The notes beneath the pieces were generated by a model that was not told the origin of the DNA, made no database searches, and was given only the letters and a program-made list of their open reading frames with translations. Shown piece after piece: positions 30,060 to 37,986 of a stretch of DNA of 40,326 bases; within the stretch, counting starts at the first letter, position 1, and each line of letters begins with the position of its first letter. The translations under genes and the position numbers were made by a program. Origin of the DNA: Collinsella sp. (GTDB lineage: Bacteria; Actinomycetota; Coriobacteriia; Coriobacteriales; Coriobacteriaceae); contig DXZW01000031.1 in assembly GCA_019419455.1 (NCBI GenBank), positions 1 to 40,326 of the forward strand. The letters are read 5' to 3'.

Positions 30060-32615
30060 CTAGAACGTCTGCTCGTAGTCGCTGTGCTTTTTGGCCGAAC
30101 GCACCAGGAACTCCTGGTTGGTGTTGGTGCCCTTAAGACCCTTGATAAACGATGCGGCCGCGCGCTCGGTGTTGTTCATGCCGGCAAGAATGCGACGCAG
30201 GCCAAAGACAAACGGACGCATCTGCTCGTCAACCAACAGGTCCTCGTTACGCGTACCGGAGGCAACGGGGTCGATAGCCGGGAAGATGCGGCGGTCGGCC
30301 AGGTCGCGGTCGAGCTTGAGCTCCATGTTGCCGGTGCCCTTGAACTCCTCAAAGATGACCTCGTCCATCTTGGAACCGGTGTCGATGAGGGCAGAGGCCA
30401 GGATGGTGAGCGAGCCACCGTTCTCGATATTACGGGCTGCGCCCAGGAAGCGCTTGGGAGGATACAGGGCCGCCGAATCGACGCCGCCCGAAAGGATGCG
30501 GCCCGAGGCGGGCGCCGCCAAGTTGTAGGCGCGGGCAAGACGCGTAATGGAGTCGAGCACCACCACAACATCGCCGCCCAGCTCCACGATGCGCTTGGCG
30601 CGCTCGATGACGAGCTCTGCCACGCGAGTGTGGTTGTCGGCGGGCATATCGAAGGTAGACGCAACAACCTCGCCCTTGATGGAACGCTGCATATCGGTGA
30701 CCTCTTCGGGGCGCTCGTCGACGAGCAGGCAGATGAGGTGCACCTCGGGATTGTTAATCGAGATAGACTGGCAGATCTTCTTGAGGATCGTGGTCTTGCC
30801 GGCCTTGGGCGGGGACACGATCAGGCCACGCTGACCCTTGCCGATCGGCGACACGATGTCGATGGCGCGACCGGTAATGGAGTCCTTGCCGTGCTCCATG
30901 CGCAGCGGCTCATTGGGATAGACCGGGGTGAGGTCGCCGAACTTGGGACGGTTGCGAATCTGCTCGGGGTCCAGACCGTTGACGGTCGTGATTTTGGCGA
31001 GGCCGGCGCGCTTGTCGCCGCCGCGCGAAGGACGCAGCGAGCCCTCGATGACGTCGCCCGTGCGCAGGCGCGCGGAGCGGATGAGGTAGGCGGGCACGAA
31101 GGCGTCGTCGTTGGACTTCATGTAGCCATGGGCGTGGATGATGCCGGAGCTGTCCGGGCGAATCTGCAGAATGCCCTTGATGTCGCGGAAGCCCTCGCCC
31201 TTCGCAGCGGTGACGTAGATCTCTTCGACGAGCTCGGCTTTCTTCTTGCCGGTCGTCTCGATCTCGAACTCCTTGGCCTTCTCGCGCAGTTCGGCGACCT
31301 TCATGGCAGCGAGCTCCTCGCGCGAAAGCGTGGGCTCGGTGGGGGCGGCGTTGCGCTCCTTGTTGCGCTGTTTGCGATCGCGCTGACGGTTGCGACGGTC
31401 GTTGTTGCGCTCGTCCTTGCGATCGTTGCGCTCCTCGTTGCGCTTGTGCTGGCGACGGTTGGAACGAGCGCCGTCTTCGCCCTCAGCGGGGGCGGCACCA
31501 TCGGTTGCGGCGGCGCCGGCATTGGCCGCAGCGGCGTCATTGGCCTCGGCGCCGGAATCAATCTGCGCTTCGGCATCAGCCTGCTGCTCGGACGCCTTGG
31601 CCTTAGCGGACTTCTTACGACCGCGCTTGGGCTTCTCGGACGCAGACTGTTCGACGTCTTGGGGCTCGGCGGCATCAGTCGATGCATCGGCGGTCGTCTC
31701 GGCGGAATCCTCGGACGCACCCTTCTTGGCAGCCTTGGCCTTGGACGTGCGCTTAGCAGCAGTACGATGGCTGCGACCAGGACGGACGTCGGCGGGCTCG
31801 GCATCGGCAGAAACGGCCTCGGAAGTCGCAGCATCCTGGACGGGCGCATCGGCAGCGGTTGCAGACTCGGCGGTCGCCGCAGCATCCCGAGCGGCGGCGG
31901 CTGCGGCTGCGGCCTTCTCGGCCTCGACGAAGGCCTTGGGCTTGCGACCGCGACGGTGCGGGCGCAAAGCCGGATCGACAACGGGAACTTCGCTGGCCTC
32001 GACAGGTGCAGCGGACTCAGCAGGCGATGCGCCCTCCCCTGCCGCGGAACGAACCGAAGCCTCGGTGAGCTCGAGGGTTACCTGATCGGCAACCTGCTCG
32101 GCCTTAGCAGCCGTGCGACGGCGTGTGCGCGGTGCCGGCTTCTCGGTCGGCTGGTCGGCGGCAGGTGTCTCGGGCACAGACGGAGCTGCAAGCTCGGTCA
32201 GAGCCGCGGCCTCGCGCTCGGCAGCACGACGGCGGGCGCGCACCACCTGAGCCTCGCTAATCTGCGCCAACGCACGCGCCTGCGCGACCTCATCGGAAAT
32301 CGGCTCCGAGGAGTCAGCTGCAACGGTGCGCTTGACGCGCGTCGTGCGCGTGGTACGGCGCTTGGGCTTGGTGACCTCCTCGCCGTCAGCAGCAGACTTG
32401 GCCGTGCGGCGCGTACGCTTGGGCTTTGCCGGAGCAGCCTCCTCACCAGTTGCAGGCACGGCCTTCTCAGCCGCTGAAGGCGTAGGCGTCGAAGCAGCCT
32501 TAGGCGTCTCAGGAGCCGAGGCTTGCGCGGGCGCCGCGACCTGGTCCAACGCAACCGGTGCAGCGGGAGCGGCTTGCGTCGTCGTTATTTCGTTTTCTTG
32601 CTGTTGATCAGACAC
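30060..32615 (-). CDS. rho: Transcription termination factor Rho with long IDR
   Basis: This is an 851-residue Rho, about twice the E. coli length. The C-terminal about 420 residues are a complete Rho: the helical N-domain ELAAMKVAELREKAKEFEIE, the cold-shock RNA-binding domain GILQIRPDSSGIIHAHGYM, the P-loop VSPPKAGKTTILKKI, CLLVDERPEEVTDMQRS, LDSITRLARAYN and the R-loop LSGGVDSAALYPPK. The first about 430 residues are Ala/Pro/Lys/Glu-rich and end in an Arg/Asn/Asp-rich block (around KRNEERNDRKDER), predicted disordered and RNA-binding. The start is GTG (32613-32615) with only a weak AGAAAG upstream. Rho is a hexameric RNA helicase that ends untranslated transcripts; similar extensions occur in Actinobacteria. 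Confidence 0.96.
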   Translation of the reverse strand: MSDQQQENEITTTQAAPAAPVALDQVAAPAQASAPETPKAASTPTPSAAEKAVPATGEEAAPAKPKRTRRTAKSAADGEEVTKPKRRTTRTTRVKRTVAADSSEPISDEVAQARALAQISEAQVVRARRRAAEREAAALTELAAPSVPETPAADQPTEKPAPRTRRRTAAKAEQVADQVTLELTEASVRSAAGEGASPAESAAPVEASEVPVVDPALRPHRRGRKPKAFVEAEKAAAAAAAARDAAATAESATAADAPVQDAATSEAVSADAEPADVRPGRSHRTAAKRTSKAKAAKKGASEDSAETTADASTDAAEPQDVEQSASEKPKRGRKKSAKAKASEQQADAEAQIDSGAEANDAAAANAGAAATDGAAPAEGEDGARSNRRQHKRNEERNDRKDERNNDRRNRQRDRKQRNKERNAAPTEPTLSREELAAMKVAELREKAKEFEIETTGKKKAELVEEIYVTAAKGEGFRDIKGILQIRPDSSGIIHAHGYMKSNDDAFVPAYLIRSARLRTGDVIEGSLRPSRGGDKRAGLAKITTVNGLDPEQIRNRPKFGDLTPVYPNEPLRMEHGKDSITGRAIDIVSPIGKGQRGLIVSPPKAGKTTILKKICQSISINNPEVHLICLLVDERPEEVTDMQRSIKGEVVASTFDMPADNHTRVAELVIERAKRIVELGGDVVVVLDSITRLARAYNLAAPASGRILSGGVDSAALYPPKRFLGAARNIENGGSLTILASALIDTGSKMDEVIFEEFKGTGNMELKLDRDLADRRIFPAIDPVASGTRNEDLLVDEQMRPFVFGLRRILAGMNNTERAAASFIKGLKGTNTNQEFLVRSAKKHSDYEQTF

Positions 32616-32759
32616 AGTGTTTGCTCAACTTTCTTTTCAAGCCCTGTGATCACATGCTCCCTGCATAAACCTTCAGGGCGGCTAAACAGTCTAGCTCCGT
32701 CAAATACCGACGGACATCATTGATCTGTATCGAGATATTTGCGTCATATACGCAGCGTT

Positions 32760-32787
32760 AGTGTAACACAACCGCAACCACCTGCAA
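32760..32787 (-). promoter_or_regulatory. rho: Candidate rho promoter
   Basis: On the minus strand TTGCAG (32787-32782) and TACACT (32765-32760) are 16 bases apart. This predicts a 5' leader of about 135 bases, long enough for Rho autoregulation. Confidence 0.5.
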
Positions 32788-32871
32788 CTTAGTCATTGAG
32801 GACGTTCTTAAACGACTAGTCAAAAGGGACAATCTTTGGTTTACCGCCCACAAATCTGACTGCCTCCGCCA

Positions 32872-33021
32872 AAACTATGGCGGTTTACTACGATGAATCG
32901 CTCAACCGCGACCACTCCGAAACTTGTTGAACTAAAACCGCAGGTAGATGCCTTGCACTTTTTAGCTAAAAGCCGGCGTGGTTGGAATATCTCAATTCAT
33001 CGTAGTAAACCGGCATAGTTT
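32872..33021. repeat. 27-bp inverted repeat element between rho and argS
   Basis: The arms at 32872-32898 and 32995-33021 are inverted copies matching at 26 of 27 positions, with core GTTTACTACGATGAAT, separated by 96 bases. The spacer holds a smaller palindrome TTTAGCTAAA (32961-32970). There is no open reading frame and no T-run. It looks like a miniature mobile or regulatory repeat. The rest of the 529-base gap holds the rho leader and the argS terminator. Confidence 0.75.
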
Positions 33022-33068
33022 CGTATTTCCAGCAGTTCCAAATTCGTCAATACGTCGGCGTTTGCAAA

Positions 33069-33099
33069 AAAGCCCGACCTCCGTAGGAGATCGGGCTTT
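33069..33099 (-). terminator. Intrinsic terminator of argS
   Basis: On the minus strand AAAGCCCGATCTCC and GGAGGTCGGGCTTT form a 14-position stem with a three-base loop, followed by TTT. It lies 46 bases past the argS stop. Confidence 0.92.
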
Positions 33100-33144
33100 C
33101 AAGGTTCAGTTAAACCAAACCTACACGGTCAAATGACTCGCAGA

Positions 33145-34998
33145 TTACATCTGCTCGGGCGCGGAAACGCCAACAAGGGTGAGCACCAGGGCGAGCGTCA
33201 CGCGGACGGCGTCGCAAGCGGCCAGACGGGCACGCGAAAGCTCGGGGTCGACGGGACGGCCCTCGCTCGGCAGAACCTGGCAGGCAGCGTAGAAGCTGTG
33301 GAAGTCGCCGGCGAGTTCCTCAGCAAAGTGCGTCAGACGGAACGGGGCGCGGTCGCGAGCGCAGCTGGCGATGAGGTCGGTGAGCTCGTTGAGCTTACGC
33401 GAAAGGGCGAGCTCGGTCGGGTCGGTCAGCAGCGAGTAATCGACGTTCTCACCGATGGCCTTGGCAGCGACGGCCTTCATGCCCATCTCGTCAGCCTGCT
33501 CGGGCGTAACGTCAGCGGCACGGCGCAGGATGGAGCACACACGGGCGTGAGCGTACTGCACGTAGTACACCGGGTTGGAGTTGTCGCGCTTCTTAACGGC
33601 CTCAATATCGAAGTCGACCATCTGGTTGGAGCTCTTGGAGATGAGCGTGTAGCGAGCGGCATCGGAGCCGACCTCGTCGACGAGCTCCTGCAGGGTCACC
33701 ATGGTGCCCTTGCGCTTGGACATACGGACGGGCTTGCCGTTGCGCAGCAGGTTGACGAGCTGGCCCAGCAGAACCTCAAACTTGCCGGGATAGCCAAGAG
33801 CGTCGCAAACGCAGCGGACGCGGTCGATGTAGCCGTGGTGGTCGGCGCCCCAGATGTCGATGACATGATCGACGCGCTGGAACTTATCCCAGTGATAGGC
33901 AACGTCGGAGGCGAAGTAGGTGTACTCGCCATCGGACTTGATCAGGACGCGGTCCTTGTCGTCGCCCAGATCGGTGGAGCGGAACCACAGGGCGCCGTCC
34001 TTGGTGTAGAGATAGCCCATCTTGTCGAGCTTCTCAAAAGCGCGGTCGACGGCGGAGGTGCCGGCGGTCTCGCCCTCGGTGTCCTTAACATACAGCGAAC
34101 GCTCGGAGAACCAGCGATCGAAGTCGCAGTTGACGGCATGGCAAAGGTCGCGCATGTTGTCGACCATCTTTACATAGCCGCGCTCGCGGAAGCTCTCCAT
34201 ACGCTCCTGCGGATCGGCGTTGACCCACTTATCGCCGTCAGTGCGCCAGAACTCGGCGGCCTCGTCGATGATGTAGTCGCCGCCATAGGAGTCCTTGCCC
34301 AGAGTCTCGGCAAAGTTGTCCTGATACGGATGGGTCTCGGGGTGCTCGTCGCTCTCATCGGCAACAAAGGCGTCGCGGTCGGCGATCAGCAGCTTGTGAG
34401 CCTCATCGATATCCACGCCCTGCTTGGCGATGATGTCGGCAAGCTGCATATAGCGCGTGCTGATGGAGTTGCCGAAGGTGTTCATCTGAGAGCCGTGGTC
34501 GTTGATGTAGAACTCACGCTGGATGTCGTAACCGGCGTGGTCCATAACACGGCAGAGCGAGTCGCCCAGCGCGGCCCAGCGGCCGTGGCCAATGTGCATG
34601 GGGCCGACGGGGTTGGCGGAAACGAACTCGACCTGGGTCTTCAGGCCACCACCGACGTTGGACTTAGCGAAGTCCATGCCCTTCTCGCGAGCCTCGCCAA
34701 AGATGGCATTCTTGACGGCAACGGAGAGGTAGAAGTTGATGAAGCCGGGGCCTGCGATCTCGACTTTCTCAATCGCGGGGTCCTCGGGCATATGGGCAAC
34801 GATGGCCTCGGCGATCTTGCGCGGGGCGCAGTGGGCCAGCTTGGCGGACTTCAGGGCCATGGTAGAGGTCCACTCGCCATGAGAAGTGTCAGCCGGTCGC
34901 TCGATAGCGCAATCGTCAAGTTCAAATGCGGAAAGGTCGCCGGCCTCCTGGGCCGCAGCAAGCGCAGCGCGTACCAGCTCTTCAATCTTCTCGGGCAT
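33145..34998 (-). CDS. argS: Arginyl-tRNA synthetase
   Basis: This is a 617-residue class I aminoacyl-tRNA synthetase that charges tRNA-Arg. The HIGH signature is ANPVGPMHIGHGRWAALGD, and the KMSKS loop reads RMSKRKGTMVTL, which is normal for bacterial ArgRS. The N-terminal Add-1 tRNA-binding domain (about 1-110) includes AGPGFINFYLS, and the C-terminal anticodon-binding DALR domain ends the protein. The ATG at 34996-34998 follows a strong AAGGAGG; the open frame continues 43 codons without support. Confidence 0.97.
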   Translation of the reverse strand: MPEKIEELVRAALAAAQEAGDLSAFELDDCAIERPADTSHGEWTSTMALKSAKLAHCAPRKIAEAIVAHMPEDPAIEKVEIAGPGFINFYLSVAVKNAIFGEAREKGMDFAKSNVGGGLKTQVEFVSANPVGPMHIGHGRWAALGDSLCRVMDHAGYDIQREFYINDHGSQMNTFGNSISTRYMQLADIIAKQGVDIDEAHKLLIADRDAFVADESDEHPETHPYQDNFAETLGKDSYGGDYIIDEAAEFWRTDGDKWVNADPQERMESFRERGYVKMVDNMRDLCHAVNCDFDRWFSERSLYVKDTEGETAGTSAVDRAFEKLDKMGYLYTKDGALWFRSTDLGDDKDRVLIKSDGEYTYFASDVAYHWDKFQRVDHVIDIWGADHHGYIDRVRCVCDALGYPGKFEVLLGQLVNLLRNGKPVRMSKRKGTMVTLQELVDEVGSDAARYTLISKSSNQMVDFDIEAVKKRDNSNPVYYVQYAHARVCSILRRAADVTPEQADEMGMKAVAAKAIGENVDYSLLTDPTELALSRKLNELTDLIASCARDRAPFRLTHFAEELAGDFHSFYAACQVLPSEGRPVDPELSRARLAACDAVRVTLALVLTLVGVSAPEQM

Positions 34999-35114
34999 AG
35001 ATCCTCCTTGTGTTAAAGCCCCCGAGCTCTTGGTCACTCGTAGGGCAAAAGCCAGAGTTTGTAGCACTCTATCACAAGCGACGGGCACTGTCGCAGGGTA
35101 AAGCCAATCGATAT

Positions 35115-35274
35115 TGCATATGCACAAAATTGACTACAGCTTGTATGGAGTCACTCAAAGATGCCGGTCTGCCTGCAGATTATGCAGGCGTTGAAAATGC
35201 ATAAAGGTGTGAATGAGCTGCGTCTGTTATCGAATACTCTTACCTATCGGAGTTGTGTGCTTTTCCTGCATAAA
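35115..35274. promoter_or_regulatory. Cluster of TGCAT-type sites between argS and carD
   Basis: The 342-base region holds the palindrome TGCATATGCA (35115-35124), the hairpin GCCTGCA-GATTA-TGCAGGC (35171-35189) and two copies of TGCATAAA (35198-35205, 35267-35274), each followed by a similar G-rich-TGxGAAT tract. The repetition suggests a regulator site; ArgR is a guess because of argS. Confidence 0.35.
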
Positions 35275-35340
35275 GTGAGAATTTGCGCACGTCAGTGTGT
35301 TATTCTAGACATACGTAAATTCGTATAAGTTGGAGGTAGC

Positions 35341-35826
35341 ATGTTCTCAATCGGTCAACACGTCATTCATCCGGGTCAGGGAGTCTGCACCGTCGTCGGT
35401 TTTAGGGACGACACGCCGCAGCCCATGCTGCTGCTCGAGACCAAGCAGGGACATGCGCAGACGATCCTCATGTACCCCGTGGCGCAGGCCGATCGTTTGC
35501 ACGCCGCCATCTCTCAGCAAGATGCCGAGCACCTGCTGAGCCACTATGACGAGCTGGAGTGCGACACCTTCACCGAGCGCAACAGCTCACTTGAGGAGAC
35601 ACACTTTAAGCAGCAGCTCAAGCTGGGTGCGCCCGAGACGGTCCGCGTGGCAAAAACCATGATGCACCGCATTCGCCAGGCCGAGGAAGCCGATAAAAAG
35701 CCCAGCTCCTACTACATGCGCGTACTCAAGGAAGCCAAGCGCCGCTCCATCGAGGAGTTCGCCGTGGCCTTGGGCGTCACCGAGGAGGACGCCGAAGCCC
35801 GCCTAGCCCAAGCCGCCCTCAACTAA
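35341..35826 (+). CDS. CarD family transcriptional regulator
   Basis: This is a 161-residue CarD/CdnL-type RNA polymerase-binding protein. The N-terminal Tudor-like domain begins FSIGQHVIHPGQGVCTVVGF and should bind the beta subunit. The C-terminal helices (about 70-161) include AKTMMHRIRQAEEADKKPSS and AKRRSIEEFAVALGVTEEDA and resemble the DNA-contacting domain. GGAGG lies four bases before the ATG. It is a single-gene unit, ending at a terminator that also forms part of a repeated element. CarD proteins stabilise open complexes at weak promoters such as those of rRNA genes. Confidence 0.88.
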   Translation: MFSIGQHVIHPGQGVCTVVGFRDDTPQPMLLLETKQGHAQTILMYPVAQADRLHAAISQQDAEHLLSHYDELECDTFTERNSSLEETHFKQQLKLGAPETVRVAKTMMHRIRQAEEADKKPSSYYMRVLKEAKRRSIEEFAVALGVTEEDAEARLAQAALN

Positions 35827-35833
35827 CCTGCCA

Positions 35834-35873
35834 AACCACCTCAAAGGGAACAGGCACCTTTGTGGTGGTTTTC
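35834..35873 (+). terminator. Terminator-like repeat, copy 1
   Basis: AACCACCTCAAAG (35834-35846) pairs with CTTTGTGGTGGTT (35858-35870), with one mismatch, around an 11-base loop, followed by TTCTTG. Sequence and loop are nearly the same as at 36531-36572. Confidence 0.85.
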
Positions 35874-35926
35874 TTGTTCTAGTAGTATTCATTCTTATCG
35901 ATACCTACGAGCACAAGGAGTCTGTT

Positions 35927-36526
35927 ATGGCAGAGCTGCTTACCGCCGGAATCACCCGCGACCGTGCATTCGAACTGCTCAATGAGCACAACAAAGATCC
36001 GTTCCACATCACCCACGGAGAGACGGTCGAGGGCACCATGCGCTACTTTGCGCGCGAGTTCGACCCCGAGAACGAGGAGTTTTGGGGCATCGTCGGACTG
36101 CTGCACGACTTGGATTGGGAGGAGCATGAGGACGACCCCGTGAACCACACCATCTATGCGGCCGAGATTCTCGAGGGCGAGGGCGCATCGCCCGAGCTCA
36201 TCCGTGCCATTCAGACGCACACGTCCGATTTCAATGCCTCGCTGCCCAAGCCCGAGCTGCAGATGGAAAAGATCCTGTTTGCCTGCGACGAGCTCACCGG
36301 CCTGATCGGTGCTGCTGTGATCATGCGTCCAAGCAAGAGCGTCATGGACTTTACGACCAAGTCGCTCAAGAAGAAGTTCAAGGACAAGCGCTTTGCCGCC
36401 GGCTGCTCGCGCGACGTGATTTCGCAGGGCGCCGAGATGTTGGGCTGGGAGCTCCCCGAGCTCTTCGACCGCACCATCGCGGCCATGCAGTCCTTCGCCC
36501 CCGATCGCGACACCTTCCAGGCCTAA
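35927..36526 (+). CDS. HD-domain phosphohydrolase-like protein
   Basis: This 199-residue HD-superfamily protein has its metal-binding His and Asp in GLLHDLDWEEH, with an upstream His in HITHGETV and a later IQTHTSD. HD proteins usually cleave phosphate esters of nucleotides; the substrate here is unknown. The N-terminal half forms the HD domain and the rest is helical. AAGGAG precedes the ATG. It is a single-gene unit flanked on both sides by copies of the same hairpin repeat. Confidence 0.85.
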   Translation: MAELLTAGITRDRAFELLNEHNKDPFHITHGETVEGTMRYFAREFDPENEEFWGIVGLLHDLDWEEHEDDPVNHTIYAAEILEGEGASPELIRAIQTHTSDFNASLPKPELQMEKILFACDELTGLIGAAVIMRPSKSVMDFTTKSLKKKFKDKRFAAGCSRDVISQGAEMLGWELPELFDRTIAAMQSFAPDRDTFQA

Positions 36527-36530
36527 CATC

Positions 36531-36572
36531 AAAACCACCACAAAGGGGACAGGCACCTTTGTGGTGGTTTTT
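36531..36572. terminator. Terminator-like repeat, copy 2 (bidirectional)
   Basis: AAAACCACCACAAAG (36531-36545) pairs perfectly with CTTTGTGGTGGTTTT (36557-36571) around GGGACAGGCAC. It can terminate both the HD gene and the convergent proA, since A- and T-tracts lie on both sides. Confidence 0.88.
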
Positions 36573-36586
36573 CGTTTACGAGGGGT

Positions 36587-37873
36587 TTAGGGGCGGACCT
36601 GGCCGGTGCCGCGGAGCTTGTATTTGTAGGTGGTGAGGGCCTCGGCGGCAAAGGGGCCGCGGGCGTGGAGCTTTTGGGTCGAGATGCCGATCTCGGCACC
36701 CAGCCCAAACTCGCCGCCGTCAGTGAAGCGCGTGCTGGCGTTGGCGTACACGGCCGAGGCATCGACTGCATCCAAGAAGCGCTCGCAGGCATCCGCGTCC
36801 TCGGCGATGATGGCCTCGGAGTGCATGGTGCCATAGCGGTTGATGTGCGCGATGGCCTCGTCCTCGTTCGCCACGACCTTCACGCTCATCTCGAGCGCCA
36901 GGTACTCACGGCCCCAATCCTCCTCAGTCGCGGCAACATAGTCGTCGCCCTCGGCAAGCCCAGCGTCGGCGCATGCGGCGCACGTGGCCTCGTCGCCGTG
37001 AATCAGCACGCCGTGGTCGTGCAGCACGGTCACGACCGCCGGCAAAAACGTGTCGGCCACGGCACGGTCGACTAGCAGCGACTCGGCGGCATTGCACACG
37101 CCCACACGCTGCGTCTTGGCATTGACGATAATGTTGAGCGCTTTATCGAAGTCGGCCGACTCATGCACGTAGATGTGGCAGTTGCCCGTGCCCGTCTCGA
37201 TAACCGGAACGAGCGACTCGCGTACACAGCGCTGAATCAGGCCCGCACCGCCACGCGGAATGAGCACATCGACGATGCCGCGGAGCTTCATGAGCTCGCC
37301 GGTGGCCTCGCGGTCGGTAGACTCGATCATCGACACGGCCTCGCGCGGGAAGCCCTGAGCCTCAAGCGCATCGGCCAGCAGTTCGGCAATCATGGCGCAC
37401 GAGTGATACGCCAGCGAACCGCCGCGCAAAATACAGGCGTTGCCGGTGCGGATACAGATGCCCGCGGCGTCGGCCGTCACGTTGGGGCGCGCCTCGTAGA
37501 CCATGGCAACCAGACCCAGCGGCACACTCACACGCGTAAGGTCCACACCGCTTGCAAGCACGCGGTGATCGAGCACGCGCCCCACGGGATCGGGCAGCCC
37601 AGCGAGCTTCTCCAGGCCGGCGGCCATGCCCTCGACGCGCTCGGGCGTCAGGAGCAGACGGTCGAGGAGCCCTGCCGAAGTGCCCGCATCGCGCGCGGCG
37701 GACATATCGAGCTCGTTAGCGGCAATGATGGAATCGACACCATCGCGCAGTGCCGCAGCCATGGCACGCACGGCCTCCTGACGCTGGGCATCACTCGCCG
37801 TGGCAAGCGCGCCCGAAGCGGCCTTGGCCTCAACGGCAAGATCGTGGACATACGTGGCTATATCGACCGACAT
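36587..37873 (-). CDS. proA: Glutamate-5-semialdehyde dehydrogenase
   Basis: This is a 428-residue gamma-glutamyl phosphate reductase, the second step of proline synthesis, which makes glutamate 5-semialdehyde with NADPH. The catalytic cysteine is C260 in VGVCNAAESLL. ETGTGNCHIYVHESAD and the PLGLVAMVYEARPNVT segment are family hallmarks, and length is normal. GAAAGGG precedes the ATG. proB is not adjacent in this window. It is divergent from a prolyl-aminopeptidase-like gene. Confidence 0.96.
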   Translation of the reverse strand: MSVDIATYVHDLAVEAKAASGALATASDAQRQEAVRAMAAALRDGVDSIIAANELDMSAARDAGTSAGLLDRLLLTPERVEGMAAGLEKLAGLPDPVGRVLDHRVLASGVDLTRVSVPLGLVAMVYEARPNVTADAAGICIRTGNACILRGGSLAYHSCAMIAELLADALEAQGFPREAVSMIESTDREATGELMKLRGIVDVLIPRGGAGLIQRCVRESLVPVIETGTGNCHIYVHESADFDKALNIIVNAKTQRVGVCNAAESLLVDRAVADTFLPAVVTVLHDHGVLIHGDEATCAACADAGLAEGDDYVAATEEDWGREYLALEMSVKVVANEDEAIAHINRYGTMHSEAIIAEDADACERFLDAVDASAVYANASTRFTDGGEFGLGAEIGISTQKLHARGPFAAEALTTYKYKLRGTGQVRP

Positions 37874-37986
37874 GGACGGCCCTTTCTCTTAGATGTTTGC
37901 CAACCATGGTAGCCGATTTATGCGCATCCTCGCTGACGGCGGTAGAATTGGTCAACCCGAAACACCGCAACGAATGGAAGCATTAC

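Noticed and set aside
30048..32477. 809-residue plus-strand open frame over rho
   Set aside because: It is antisense to rho, Leu/Gly/Arg-rich and without motifs.
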